From Channallabes apus (lineage: Eukaryota; Chordata; Actinopteri; Siluriformes; Clariidae), in NCBI GenBank assembly GCA_030522415.1, contig CM060113.1:18334651-18398650 (forward strand): a stretch of DNA of 64,000 bases, read 5' to 3'. Below are positions 10,353 to 21,559 of this stretch, piece by piece. The first letter of the stretch is position 1; each line of letters starts with the position of its first letter. The notes under the pieces were generated by a model. It was given only the letters and a program-made list of their open reading frames with translations. It did no database searches and had not been told where the DNA came from. Made by a program: the position numbers and the translations under genes.

Positions 10353-11973
10353 CAGTGGTGTGAAAAACTATTTGCCCTCTTCCTGATTTCTTATTCTTTT
10401 GCATGTTTGTCACACTTAAATGTTTCTGCTCATCAAAAACCGTTACCTATTAGTCAAAGATAACATAATTGAACACAAAATGCAGTTTTTAAATGAAGGC
10501 TTACGTTATTAAGGGAGAAAAAAAACTCCAAATCTACATGGCCCTGTGTGAAAAAGTGATTGCCCCCCTTGTTAAAAAATAACTTAACTGTGGTTTATCA
10601 CACCTGAGTTCAATTTCTGTAGTCACCCCCAGGCCTGATTACTGCCACACCTGTTTCAATCAAGAAATCACTTAAATAGGAGCTACCTGACACAGAGAAG
10701 TAGACCAAAAGCACCTCAAAAGCTAGACATCATGCCAAGATCCAAAGAAATTCAGGAACAAATGAGAACAAAAGTAATTGAGATCTATCAGTCTGGTAAA
10801 GGTTATAAAGCCATTTCTAAAGCTTTGGGACTCCAGCGAACCACAGTGAGAGCCATTATCCACAAATGGCAAAAACATGGAACAGTGGTGAACCTTCCCA
10901 GGAGTGGCCGGCCGACCAAAATTACCCCAAGAGCGCAGAGACGACTCATCCGAGAGGCCACAAAAGACCCCAGGACAACATCTAAAGAACTGCAGGCCTC
11001 ACTTGCCTCAATTAAGGTCAGTGTTCACGACTCCACCATAAGAAAGAGACTGGGCAAAAACGGCCTGCATGGCAGATTTCCAAGGCGCAAACCACTTTTA
11101 AGCAAAAAGAACATTAAGGCTCGTCTCAATTTTGCTAAAAAACATCTCAATGATTGCCAAGACTTTTGGGAAAATACCTTGTGGACCGACGAGACAAAAG
11201 TTGAACTTTTTGGAAGGTGCGTGTCCCGTTACATCTGGCGTAAAAGTAACACAGCATTTCAGAAAAAGAACATCATACCAACAGTAAAATATGGTGGTGG
11301 TAGTGTGATGGTCTGGGGTTGTTTTGCTGCTTCAGGACCTGGAAGGCTTGCTGTGATAGATGGAACCATGAATTCTACTGTCTACCAAAAAATCCTGAAG
11401 GAGAATGTCCAGCCATCTGTTCGTCAACTCAAGCTGAAGCGATCTTGGGTGCTGCAGCAGGACAATGACCCAAAACACACCAGCAAATCCACCTCTGAAT
11501 GGCTGAAGAAAAGCTAAATGAAGACTTTGGAGTGGCCTAGTCAAAGTCCTGACCTGAATCCTATTGAGATGTTGTGGCATGACCTTAAAAAGGCGGTTCA
11601 TGCTAGAAAACCCTCAAATAAAGCTGAATTACAACAATTCTGCAAAGATGAGTGGGCCAAAATTCCTCCAGAGCGCTGTAAAAGACTCGTTGCAAGTTAT
11701 CGCAAATGCTTGATTGCAGTTATTGCTGCTAAGGGTGTCCCAACCAGTTATTAGGTTCAGGGGGCAATTACTTTTTCACACAGGGCCATGTAGATTTGGA
11801 GTTTTTTTTCTCCCTTAATAATAAAACCCCTCATTTAAAAACTGCATTTTGTGTTTACATGTGTTATCTTTGACTAATAGTTAAATGTGTTTGATGATCA
11901 GAAACATTTTGTGTGACAAACATGCAAAAGAATAAGAAATCAGGAGGGGGGCAAATAGTTTTTCACACCACTG
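10353..11973 (+). mobile_element. Near-complete Tc1-like transposon (family B)
   Basis: The element is 1,621 bp, starts CAGTGGTGTGAAAAACTATTT and ends with its reverse complement. TA flanks it at 10351-10352 and 11974-11975. The inverted repeats are long, roughly 215 bp each (10353 to about 10570 and about 11757-11973), and still closely matching, including the inner GTGAAAAAGTGATTGCCCCCC/GGGGGCAATTACTTTTTCAC boundary. It encloses a transposase gene with one stop codon. Close similarity of the two ends suggests a fairly young insertion. Confidence 0.95.
10732..11754 (+). pseudogene. Tc1-like transposase, one in-frame stop
   Basis: The frame runs 340 codons from ATG to TAG, the usual length for a fish Tc1 transposase, with a single TAA at codon 262 (11515-11517). 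Residues 1-110 hold two helix-turn-helix motifs separated by a GRPT motif (59-62). The catalytic triad is visible: D153 (WTDETKVELFG), D244 ([10 protein letters not shown]) and E279 (PDLNPIEMLW), giving D-34-E spacing. GGGSVMVWG precedes the second aspartate. The stop falls between the second D and the E, so the enzyme is inactive, but one base change would account for it (AAA or similar to TAA). The frame is otherwise undamaged. It is a cut-and-paste transposase that would bind the inverted repeats in the nucleus. Confidence 0.93.
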
Positions 11974-11975
11974 TA

Positions 11976-13400
11976 TTATACTGCTACAGTCTTTTTGGAA
12001 AACCAGAATGTTAAGAAAAACATCTGTCTATCAATAAATAAAAGTTCATAATTGTATACAGTATAATTATAATTTACACTGTGTTCCACACATGGCTTTA
12101 GGGCAAGGAACTATAATATTCACTTTATTTTCCCATTGCTACTTCTGCACTACAATAACCACAGTTTTATATGGAACATTTTCCATATTCTTTAGTTAAA
12201 GTGAGAAAGAAATACTGAGCAAACTTGACAATTCAACTGTGTCAACTCTAGCTGCTTAAAAAGAGGGTAGGGGAAACTGCTCATGTTGGCCATTTTAACA
12301 ATAAAACTTTTATCTGTGCTATTACAACTACAATACATGAAAATGGTCAGGGATGTCAAATGGTAGACTTACATTTACAACATAATAAGTATAGTTTCCA
12401 ACAAACAGTTTAATTAAATCTTACAAATGAGAATGTTTAGAAATGAGAAAATTATTGCACATTTTAAGTGCACATTTAATTTTTCTTTGTGTATCCTTTC
12501 ACAATCTTGCATGAAAAACAAGTGTGTAATGTGGACTTTAAGCTTGCAATTAAGTTACATTTAGGTTTTTTTGATACAGTCAAGGAAAATATAAACCTGT
12601 ATTAGGAACATTAAATAAAGTAATTAATGGTTAGTTGGACTCAAGTACTGTTGCCTTAAATGATTCCTGAACATAAAACTTAGCATCTTATGCTCAACAT
12701 GGACAGTAAATATAATATAAAAGCTTGTTGTTTGCTTGTAATCAGACAGGTATAATAAATACAAAGACAAATAAACAGAGTGGGGGGAGGGGGGCACTTA
12801 TTTTGAGTATTCTGGTCCAGCATACAAAAGAGGTTTAAGTTGTAAGGCATTAGCTTATGAAAATATTACAGCAAATATATCAGACTGGATAATTTGTACT
12901 CTGTTTCAAAATGTTTCCGCCCAGTAAACAATTACATAAGAAATCATTTGCGTAAGAAACCAAAATTTTTCTGTGATGCTTACGATTGTCCCAACTGAAT
13001 CATATTTCCTACATTTATAGAAGCCTAGAATGCCTACCTTATTTTTTTTCTCTAAAATATCCTGGGAAAACGTTGTAGAGACAATCTTGTTGGTGGCACA
13101 AATGTCTAACTTCTCTATTCCTTCTATTCAGAGTGTGTCTATGTGGTGCACAACAGTTGACTAAACCCCACCCTTTCACAGGACTTTTTTTTTTTTTTTT
13201 TTTACCAGTTCCTCTTTTGCTTCCTGCTAATTTTCATATCACCAGTTGTTTTGCTCTTCAGCACTTATCATCAGACATTATAGTCTATTAATAACTGAAA
13301 ATTAATTGTAAGCTTAAAGTACACATTACACTATTGTTTTGTTTTTTTAAATAAATTAAGCAAAGAATGTATTTTTTCTTAGATGTGGTATTCTCATGAC
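11976..13400. other. Long AT-rich interval, no gene seen
   Basis: About 1.4 kb with no recognisable exon, transposase motif or terminal repeat on either strand; short poly-T near 13187-13203 and a G-rich run near 12781-12795. Confidence 0.45.
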
Positions 13401-13449
13401 TATTACTACTACTGCTACTACCGCTACTACTACTACTACTACTACTACA

Positions 13450-13478
<29 letters not shown>
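13401..13478. repeat. (TAC)n then (CA)n microsatellites
   Basis: An imperfect ACT/TAC trinucleotide array (13401-13448) runs into about 15 CA units. Open frames here (poly-Tyr, poly-Thr, poly-Ser) are artefacts. Confidence 0.95.
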
Positions 13479-13479
<1 letters not shown>

Positions 13480-13482
<3 letters not shown>

Positions 13483-14160
13483 ATTCCCTTCAAAAGTATC
13501 AGAACAGCAAAGCTCATACAGTATTTAGAGGTTCAAAATTATTTGAATGTGCATCAAATGTCATCAAAAACAAAATAGTTGGCTTTGCTTTTGGCAGCAA
13601 CTATATATTCACTCACCACTATAATAGGAGGACCTGTGCACCTTTTTATACAGTTTTTTTTTTTTTCCAATCATGCAGTCATGTGGTAGCAGAACTATGC
13701 ATAAAATGCAAATGCAGATTAAGAGGTCATTCTAAATCAATAAAATTTTTTACTTTACCCATGATATGATTGTTTGTGTCAGAAGGTTTGGTTTGGGTTT
13801 TTTAGAGACTCCTGATCTCTTGGAATTTTTATATACAATAAAAGAGTCTAAAGAGTTTACACAGAAGGGTGGTAGATTAAAAAAAAAAAGAGTATTTGAA
13901 GGGGCGACAGAATGAGGTTGATGAGCTACATCAACAAAAGACCATAGACAAAATGATTTTGCAGTTCAGAAAAAAAAATTTAAGGGAGCAAAATTGTCCA
14001 TGTTGTCTTAGTGGGAAGAATGGCATTACTTTCTCCTTCCAACCAATCACTAATTGGTGCAAAAAAAAAAAAAAAAAACGGCATCAGTCTTAAACCTTTT
14101 GTAGCCAGACTGCAATTCATTTTACAGTTAAAGGAGTATTATTTTATTGAACCCCTGTTA
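13480..14160. other. Unassigned interval, possible Tc1 scrap
   Basis: No gene is seen. The stretch near 13910-13950 (GAGGTTGATGAGCTACATCAACAAAAGACC) resembles part of a fish Tc1 transposase coding region, too short to place. Confidence 0.35.
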
Positions 14161-14163
14161 TTA

Positions 14164-14165
<2 letters not shown>

Positions 14166-14232
<67 letters not shown>
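14166..14232. repeat. (CA)n microsatellite
   Basis: About 33 perfect CA units. Confidence 0.95.
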
Positions 14233-14235
<3 letters not shown>

Positions 14236-14871
14236 TCAAAATCCTTATTAGTTATTAATGTTTACTGGCCATGGTGGCCAGTTACACAACAGTGGTCAGT
14301 AAAAAAAAAAAAAAAGAAACATGGACTCTTTGCCTATTACCACAGGCCCTGTGATCCAATCAAAAGTCTGTTCTTGTAACTGTAGTTGATATTTTTTATG
14401 TGCTTAGAATGCATATTCACTGGAATAAAACCAAGTGAATCTAACAAAAGCAAATATTGTTTTGTGCTAATAACAAACTAATAAACCAATAATAGTAATA
14501 AATAATAATAATAATAATAATAAGCTAATAACAAACCTCAAACCTTGAAAGAAGTGTATATTTAGCATAGTCAGGCTTTTAGACTGTTTGATGTACTTTG
14601 TCAATGGCAGATTATGAAGCATTTGTGCAGCTTTTACTTAGCTAATATACGTCATGTGCTTTCAACAACCACATAAAAGTAGCTCTTAACAAAAAAGGAA
14701 GGAAGTAAATGCAGAAGTGTGATCCCCTCACACATATAGCTGTCACAAACTTGATCACAGTACATCCTTTGAAGTAATACAAATGCATAAGGTATTTTAT
14801 TGTTTTATTAACTTGTTGAATTATTAAGGCGACATATCTCATCTTCTGCAGAGAAGGCAGCTAATATTGAA
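14233..14871. other. Unassigned AT-rich interval
   Basis: Contains a short (AAT)n run near 14500-14522 and no recognised gene or element. Confidence 0.4.
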
Positions 14872-14883
14872 TAGTCAATATCT

Positions 14884-15238
14884 CACTCACTCACTCATCT
14901 TCTATACCATTTTATCCTGTATTCAGGGTCGCGGGGACCTGGAGACTATCCCAGGAGGCTTACGGCACAAGGCAGGGTACACACTGGACAGGGTGCCAAT
15001 CCATTTCAGGGCACACACACACATACTCATTCACACACAACGGGCAATTTGGGAATCCAAATTAGCCTAACCTGCATGTCTTTGGTGGGAGGAAACCGGA
15101 GTACCTGAAGGAAACCCACCAAGCACGGGGAGAACATGCAAACTCCTTGCACACAGAGACAGGGGAATCGAGCCTGGCCGGGAATCGAACCCGGATCCTG
15201 GAGGTGCAAGGCGACAGTGCTAACCACTACACCACCAT
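14884..15238 (-). mobile_element. Non-LTR retroelement (SINE-like) with 12-bp TSD
   Basis: The 355-bp unit is flanked by an exact 12-bp duplication, TAGTCAATATCT, at 14872-14883 and 15239-15250. On the minus strand it runs from GGTGTAGTGGTTAGCACTGTCGC to a GAGTGAGTGAGTGAG tail. The start resembles a tRNA-like or Pol III head (GTAGTGGTTAGCACT; GATCCGGGTTCGATTCCCGG box-B-like at about 15180-15197), which suggests a tRNA-derived SINE. The middle carries the GAACATGCAAACTCC / GAGGAAACC blocks common to a widespread fish repeat. Target duplication plus simple tail show target-primed retrotransposition. Confidence 0.8.
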
Positions 15239-15250
15239 TAGTCAATATCT

Positions 15251-15712
15251 ACAAAGTCAAAATTTAAGACTTAACTGAAATGCATTAATAACAGTGTTGC
15301 TGTATAATTAGCTACTCTGTACATTTTGTTAGGTGATTTATTTGTTGTGAGATTTCTGACAATTACCTGTACACAATGACTTAAATACATTGATAAATCT
15401 AATGCAGTAACTCCAATAGTATACTGTTTCCTCAACTGTGCCATTTGATGGCTAAATGTATTCAATGCCAATCCCAAAATGGTCCAACCTCTGTGTCCAA
15501 TAAAACATTATTGCAAATAGACAAAAGATACAACTTAATGCTGTATTAGCACATAAACATTAACTCATTAATACTGACAGTATTGCAATCTGTTTAATAA
15601 AAGTACAGGCATAACCAACGACACCATCGTGACACTCATACTGTACATTTTCCATAAGCAGCCATGGTGAAAACGTAAAAAAGTTTATTAACTTTAAAAA
15701 AAGTTTATTAAC
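15251..15712. other. Unassigned interval
   Basis: AT-rich, no gene; short direct repeat AAAGTTTATTAACT near 15680-15713. Confidence 0.4.
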
Positions 15713-15715
15713 TAA

Positions 15716-16500
15716 GGCCTTGTTCACACGGGCGTTAAAATCGACCGTTTTTCTGCCGTTCATAGCGTCCGGTGACCGCGGATGAAGCGCAGAGGGTTTT
15801 CTACATATAGGAGTCAATGACGGTGTTCACACGGGTGACGTGCGTTTGTCCGGCTGCGCGTTTATACGGTGTTAAAAAAACGTTGCATGCAGCTTTTTCT
15901 TGGCGTTCAAATCCCAACGAACGCAAGGAAACCGCGTCTAGTTCGTTTTCTCCGCGTCCATTTTACGCTTCGGAGGACCGGATATATCCCATGATCCTAC
16001 ATGCTAAACGTAGGGAAATGCGGGAAAAGGGCAAAAATAAATAGCTTAAAAAATAAAACTTGCGCGGAAATTTTCTTTCTTTTCTTCATAAACCACAAAA
16101 AACTTCCTTTAATCCGACGTTGTGCAGTCAGAGGGTGAACCCAGTAGCGGCAGCGACTTATTTCTCTCCCTACGTCACCGTATTATAAACATTTTTCTTT
16201 TAATATATTATATAAAATATAATAATTTTATTTGAATTTTTAAAACAATAAGATTAATGTCTAATATAGCAAAATGGTCCATATTAAAAGGAGGCACCTC
16301 AAATAAAATGACAAGGGCTTTCATACCCAGTTCCCGACATACTGCCCCCACAGGTTAAACACACAAACTACAATTTGGGACAGTGTACGAACGACAGTGT
16401 AGAAGTCAATCGAGCGGCACTACAAAACGCAACATAAACGTATAGGACGTTCAGAGCTCGTTCGTTTATCCAAAAATTTAACGCCCGTGTGAACAAGGCC
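15716..16500. mobile_element. PIF/Harbinger-type MITE with TAA target duplication
   Basis: The ends GGCCTTGTTCACACGGGCGTTAA and TTAACGCCCGTGTGAACAAGGCC are perfect inverted repeats. TAA lies on both sides (15713-15715 and 16501-16503), as expected for PIF/Harbinger (TWA targets). The 785-bp interior is CpG-rich at the left and AT-rich at the right, with no transposase. A 5' fragment of the same family is at 29997-30178. Confidence 0.88.
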
Positions 16501-17185
16501 TAAGTTGCACAGCTTTTTAAAGTTTACTCAACTTTTAGATTAGATTAGATTAGATTAGATTCAACTTTATTGTCATTACACATGTACAAGTACAAGGCAA
16601 CGAAATGCAGTTTAGGTCTAACCAGAAGTGCAATTAGCAGAAAGTGCAGGATAAAGGTATGCATTTAAAAAAGGGATATGTGCAGGGAGAAGCTATGGGT
16701 AACTATTAAAGAAAGATATTATGTGAGTATAATATACAGATTACTAGTAACTATAGTTATAAATTTACAATGGATGAACCGTATGTACAGGTATGTAACC
16801 GTATTAACTGTAGGCAGGAATTTGCAAATAGATATAAATATAATGTACAGGATATTATATTATCATAGTATACAGATTGCAAGTGACTATAATTATAAAT
16901 TTACAGTGTATGAACAATATATACAAGTTGCTGTTGACTGTAGTTGGGAATTTTCAAATAGATATGAGCATAATGTACAAGTTGCTATTTTCTATAGACA
17001 GTTCATATGATATGAACATAATGTACATATGAACATAATGTACAGGAATTTATCAGTAGACATGTGTGAATATATATTCAACCAGAAGTTCACAAATATG
17101 TTGTGCATGGATATTTGTGTTTTCAAATAGGTGTGTACATTGTAGTGCAGTCCATATTAAATAGTGTAAAGTTGCACGCTTTACA

Positions 17186-18555
17186 CTATATTAAATAGTG
17201 TAAAGTTGCTCGATGCACGCAGTGCTTCCTTTGAATGTCCTCGATGGCTGGAAGTGGAGTCCCTATAATACGCTGGGCAGTTTTCACCACCCGCTGCAGT
17301 GCCTTGCGCTCAGCAACAGAGCAGCTTCCATACCAAACTGTGACACAGTTGGTAAGGATGCTTTCTATTGTGCAGCGATAGAAGTTCACCAGAGTAGATG
17401 AGGACAGCTGGTTCTTCTTAAGTGTTCTTAAGAAGAATAGGCGCTGGTGAGCCTTCTTGACCAGGCTAGAGGTGTTGGTGGACCAGGATAGGTTCTCTGA
17501 AATGTGGGTCCCCAGGAACTTGAAGGATGGGACAGGTTCAACAACCATTCCGTTGATGTGAACGGGTTCATGTGAACCTCTTCCTCCTTTTCTGAAATCT
17601 ACGATGAGCTCCTTGGTCTTCTTGGTGTTAAGGAGCAGATTATTGTCCGTGCACCAAGTGGCCAGGTGCTTGATCTCCTCCCTGTAGGCAGACTCATCGT
17701 TGTTGCTGATGAGGCCGATCACTGTAGTATCGTCTGCAAACTTGATGATGTTGTTGGATCCATATACCGGTCTGCAGTCGTGGGTGAAGAGGGAGTAAAG
17801 GAAGGGGCTTAGCACACAGCCCTGTGGTACACCAGTGTTGAGTGTGACGGTAGTGGAGCAGATGTGGCCTGACCTGACATGCTGGGGTCTGTTGGTCAAA
17901 AAGTCCGTAATCCAATTACAAAGTGAGATGTTAATATCCAGCTCTCTAAGTTTGGTGAGTAACTTAGAGGGTAGAACAGTATTAAAAGCCGAGCTAAAGT
18001 CAACAAACAGTAGTCGTGCATAGGTGTTTGTATTGTCCAAGTGTGTGAGTACAGAGTGCAGCGCTATGGAGACTGCATCGTCTGTGCTCCTGTTGGCACG
18101 GTAAGCAAACTGGTGTGGATCTAGTGAGGGTTGGAAAGAGTCTTTTAGATGCGTCAGGACCAACCGCTCAAAGCACTTCATAATAATGGGTGTGAGTGCT
18201 ACGGGGCGGTAGTCATTCAGGCACATCGGGCTGGAGTGTTTCGGCACTGGCACAATTGAGGTAGATTTAAAGCACGCTGGTACAGCTGCTTGGGCAAGGG
18301 ACATGTTAAAAATATCTGTGAATACCCCAGCGAGCTGCTCCGCACATGCCCTCAGTACGCGCCCAGGGATACCGTCTGGTCCAGCAGCCTTGTGCACGTT
18401 GATCTGGCTCAGTACGGTGTAGACGTCAGATGAGGTTAGTGTGATGGGTGGGTGGTCGGGTGAGGAGGCGATCTTGGTGATATTATCTTTATTGTCTTTC
18501 TCAAAGCAAGCATAAAAGTCATTAAGCTCATTCAGAAAGAGGACATCAGTGGCTT
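17186..18555 (-). pseudogene. LINE reverse transcriptase domain
   Basis: The minus-strand frame carries the RT motifs in order: [50 protein letters not shown], the catalytic IIKFADDTTVIG, then LNTKKTKELIVDFRK and FKFLGTHISENLSW. It continues to NCVTVWYGSCSVAERKALQR, then is cut after KHCVHRA and enters 3' untranslated sequence. The frame is open for 403 codons from the internal Met, plus about 50 codons upstream from QATDVLFLNELNDFYACF. It is disconnected from the endonuclease by the frameshift near 18560. It would copy LINE RNA at the target site if intact. Confidence 0.85.
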
Positions 18556-19090
18556 GGGGGGGTGGAGTGACTTGGTTTGTAGTTGCTGATGGCCTGGATG
18601 CCCTGCCACATGCGCCGAGGGTCAGAGTGTAAAAAGTGCTCCTCTAGCTTTAGTTTGTAGCAGTATTTGGCCTTTTTGATGCCCCTTTTCAGATTAGCCC
18701 TGGAAGTGCTGTAGGCCTGTGCATCACCTGATCTGAAGGCAGTGTTGCGTGCCTTCAGTAGGAGACGCACCTCCTTGTTCATCCATGGCTTCTGATTTGG
18801 GTATGTGGTGATCTGCTTCTGGGTTGTGACACTGTCTATGGTGGTGTTGATGTAATCCAGATCAGAGGAAGTGTAGCTGTCTATGTTCGTGTGAGAGCCA
18901 CAGGTGGCCTGAGTAGCAAACATACTCCAGTCTGTGTGTAGAAACCTGTCCTGGAGTGTGACGTCTACCCCCGCTGGCCACACTTTGATGGTCTTCACTG
19001 ATGGCTGCACACGGTTGATGAGGGGTGAGTACTTAGGGGTAAGGAACAAAGAAAGGTGGTCTGATTGTCCCAAGTGGGGGAGGGGGTCCA
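18546..19090 (-). pseudogene. LINE linker and endonuclease C-terminus
   Basis: From the RTE junction the frame reads DPLPHLGQSDHLSLFLTPKY, the final endonuclease motif (SDH), then RVQPSVKTIKVWPAG and the basic linker KPWMNKEVRLLLKARNTAF...ANLKRGIKKAKYCYKLKLEEHF...DPRRMWQGIQAISNYK. It ends at a false stop caused by loss of one C in a C-run at 18556-18563; the next frame continues into the RT domain. Confidence 0.8.
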
Positions 19091-20836
19091 AATGCAACCA
19101 TGGGGGGGGGGGGGCGCAATCCAGTGTCTTCTTGTGCCAGTCCCAAGTCTGGATAAATGCAGAGGGTTGTGTCAGGAAGGGCATCCGACGTAAAACATTT
19201 GCCAAATCAATGATGCGAATCAGAAATATCATTTCCATACCGGATCGGTCGCGGCCCGGGTTAACAACGACCGCCACTGGTGCTGTTGACTTACAGGGTG
19301 CCGGTGGAAATTGGGCTACTGTTGGTCGAAGAAGGAGAGGAGGAAGGCGTGTTCGAAAGCAGAGAGAGAAGAGGAAAGGAAAGAGTTTAGGAGTGATAGT
19401 AGGGACCTTGAATGTTGGGACCATGACAGGGAAGGCAAGAGAGTTGGTTGATATGATGCAGAGAAGGAAGGTGGATATACTGTGTGTCCAGGAGACCAGG
19501 TGGAAAGGTAGCAAAGCTAGAAGCTTAGGATCAGGGTTCAAGTTGTTTTACCATGGTGTGGATAGGAAAAGAAATGGAGTAGGAGTTATCCTGAAAGAGG
19601 AGTTTGTAAGGAATGTCCTAGAGGTGAAGAGAGTATCAGATAGGGTGATGCGTCTGAAGCTGGAAATTGATGGTGTGATGTTCAATGTTGTTAGTGGTTA
19701 TGCTCCACAGGTAGGATGTGTGTTAGAAGAGAAGGAGAAATTCTGGAGTGAGTTAGATGAAGTGATGCAGAGCATCCCCAGAGGTGAGAGAGTTGTGATT
19801 GGTGCAGACTTCAATGGACATGTTGGGGAAGGGAACAGAGGGGATGAAAATGTGAAGTATGTTAGAGTGGTGCAGGACATGTATGAGAGTTGTAAGACGG
19901 TGGTGAGATGTGCTGTAGGTGTGACAGAAGAGTTCAAGGTGGAGGTGGGTCTGCATCAAGGATCGGCTCTAAGCCCCTTTTTGTTTGCTCTAGTGATGGA
20001 CAGGATGACAGATGAAGTTAGACAGGAGTCTCCATGGTCTATGATGTTTGCAGATGACATTGTGCTTTGTAGCGAGAGCAGGGAACAGGTGGAAGAAAAT
20101 TTGGAGAGGTGGAGGTACGCTCTGGAAAGCAGAGAAATGAAGGTTAGCCGCAGCAAGACGGAATACATATGTGTGAATGAGAGGGACCCAAGAGGAACAG
20201 TGAGGCTACAGGGAGCAGAGGTAAAGAAGGTGCAGGATTTTAAGTACTTAGGGTCAACTGTCGAGAGCAACGGAGAGTGTTCAAAGGAGGTGAAGAGACG
20301 AGTACAGGCAGGTTGGCATGGGTGGAGAAAAGTGTCAGGTGTGTTGTGCGATAAAAGAGTATCAGCGAGAATGAAAGGAAAGGTGTACAGGACAGTGGTG
20401 AGACCAGCAATGCTCTACGGCTTAGAGACAGTGGCACTGAAGAAAAGACAGGAAGCAGAGCTAGAGGTAGCAGAGCTGAAGATGTTGAGGTTCTCTTTGG
20501 GAGTGACAAGGATGGATAGGATCAAGAATCAGTTCATCAGAGGGACAACCCATGTGAGATGTTTTGGAGATAAAGTCAGAGAGGCCAGATTGAGGTGGTT
20601 TGGACATGTTCAGAGGAGAGATGGTGAATATATCGGTAGAAGGATGCTGAGGTTGGAACTGCCAGGCAGGAGGTCTAGAGGAAGACCAAAGAGGAGATTT
20701 ATGGATGCAGTGAGAGAGGACATGAAATTAGTTGGTGTGAGAGAAGAGGATGCAGAGGATAGGGTTAGATGGAGGCAGATGATTCGCTGTGGCGACCCCT
20801 GAAAGGGAACAGCCGAAAGACAAAGAAGAAGAAGAA
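19091..20836 (+). mobile_element. RTE-clade LINE with internal deletion, 15-bp TSD
   Basis: The insertion lies inside the minus-strand LINE and is bounded by an exact 15-bp duplication, GGGGGAGGGGGTCCA, at 19076-19090 and 20837-20851. It starts AATGCAACCATGG(G)n, contains GGTCGCGGCCCGGGTTAACAAC typical of the RTE 5' region, and ends in a short (GAA)n tail (20824-20836). At 1,746 bp it is about half the usual length because the region between endonuclease and RT is missing. Confidence 0.9.
19210..20802 (+). pseudogene. RTE ORF2: endonuclease fused to RT by in-frame deletion
   Basis: The frame is open for 530 codons from ATG 19210 (it also reads back into the host LINE, which is fortuitous). 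Endonuclease: VGTLNVGTMTGKARELVDMM, ILCVQETRWKG, VVSGYAPQVG and GADFNGHVGEGN (about residues 55-205). At about residue 213, GDENV joins directly to VQDMYESCKTVV and VGLHQGSALSPFLFALVMD, so roughly the fingers part of the RT, including the first catalytic aspartate motif, is missing. The FADDIVL box is at about residue 280, followed by the thumb and the C-terminal RRFMDAVREDM and RQMIRCGDP end. The deletion preserves the frame. An RT without its first catalytic aspartate should be inactive. Confidence 0.88.
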
Positions 20837-20851
20837 GGGGGAGGGGGTCCA

Positions 20852-21480
20852 CATTATAGGCTTCAGCCATGTTTGTGTATACATAGTCTAAAGTTTTGTT
20901 TCCTCTGGTGTGACAGAAAATGTTCTGGTGAAATTTAGGGAGTACTGTCTTTAAATTGGAGTGGTTGAAGTCCCCCGCAACAATAAAAGCAGCCTCCGGG
21001 TGAACAGTTTGTTGTTTGCTGATGGCCGCATGAAGTTCGTTCATAGCAAGTTTGGCATCAGCATCGGGAGGAATGTAAGCGGCAGTTATAATGGTGGAGG
21101 TGAATTCCCGTGGCAGATAAAACGGTCTACACTTAACCATGAGAAACTCTAAGTTAGCTGAGCAGTGTCTCCCAATAATAACAGAGTTCGTACACCAAGC
21201 ATTATTAACATAAATGCACAATCCTCCGCCTCTGGTCTTACCGGAGCCATCCACCGTTCTGTCTGCCCGGAATGTGTGGTGCTCAGCTAGAGCAATAGCA
21301 TTGTCCGAAATATCGCTGTTCAGTCATGTTTCAGTGAAAATCATAACATTGCAGTTCCAAAGTCTTTTATTGTGGTTGATGCGGAGTTGAATCTCATCCA
21401 TTTTGTTCATCAACGACCGCACATTGGCGAGGAAAATGCTGGGTAAAGAGAGCCGATGTGGTGTTAGCCTTAGCTTAGCT
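20852..21480 (-). pseudogene. LINE APE-type endonuclease, N-terminal part
   Basis: Reads SLPSIFLANVRSLMNKMDE, then NCNVMIFTET, a stop in place of W, LNSDISDNAIALAEHHTFRADR, GGGLCIYVNNAWCTN, and AAFIVAGDFNHSNLK with the catalytic GDFN box, ending NKTLDYVYTNMAEAYNV at the RTE insertion. The continuation is at 19090 downward. The endonuclease of this class nicks target DNA for priming. Confidence 0.8.
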
Positions 21481-21559
21481 CTTACTCCTCCGCGCTTCCC
21501 CCGTCTTTGTTTACGGTCTTAATTATGTGTTAATATAGCATTCAACCATTTGCAATAAC

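Larger units (their letters stand above)
16535..21480 (-). mobile_element. CR1/L2-group LINE, interrupted by an RTE LINE
   Basis: On the minus strand, an APE-type endonuclease region (about 21480-20852, resuming at 19090) is followed by linker, reverse transcriptase (18560-17190), an AT-rich 3' untranslated region and a terminal (AATCT)n tail at 16535-16560. The start reads SLPSIFLANVRSLMNKMDEIQ, typical of the beginning of this class of endonuclease. There are a stop (TGG to TGA in the FTETW motif, near 21330), a frameshift in a C-run (18556-18563) and a truncation after HRA near 17220. The left-hand limit is approximate. Confidence 0.85.

Noticed and set aside
13383..13769. Poly-tyrosine/threonine frames
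   Set aside because: Produced by (TAC)n and (CA)n simple repeats.
18934..20802. 622-codon open frame as a possible host gene
   Set aside because: It runs across the junction of two LINEs. The real RTE coding region starts after 19091; the first part is antisense to the host LINE.
20610..21254. Leucine/serine-rich C-terminal extension of the endonuclease frame
   Set aside because: From 20851 the frame enters antisense RTE sequence; the extension is not part of the LINE protein.
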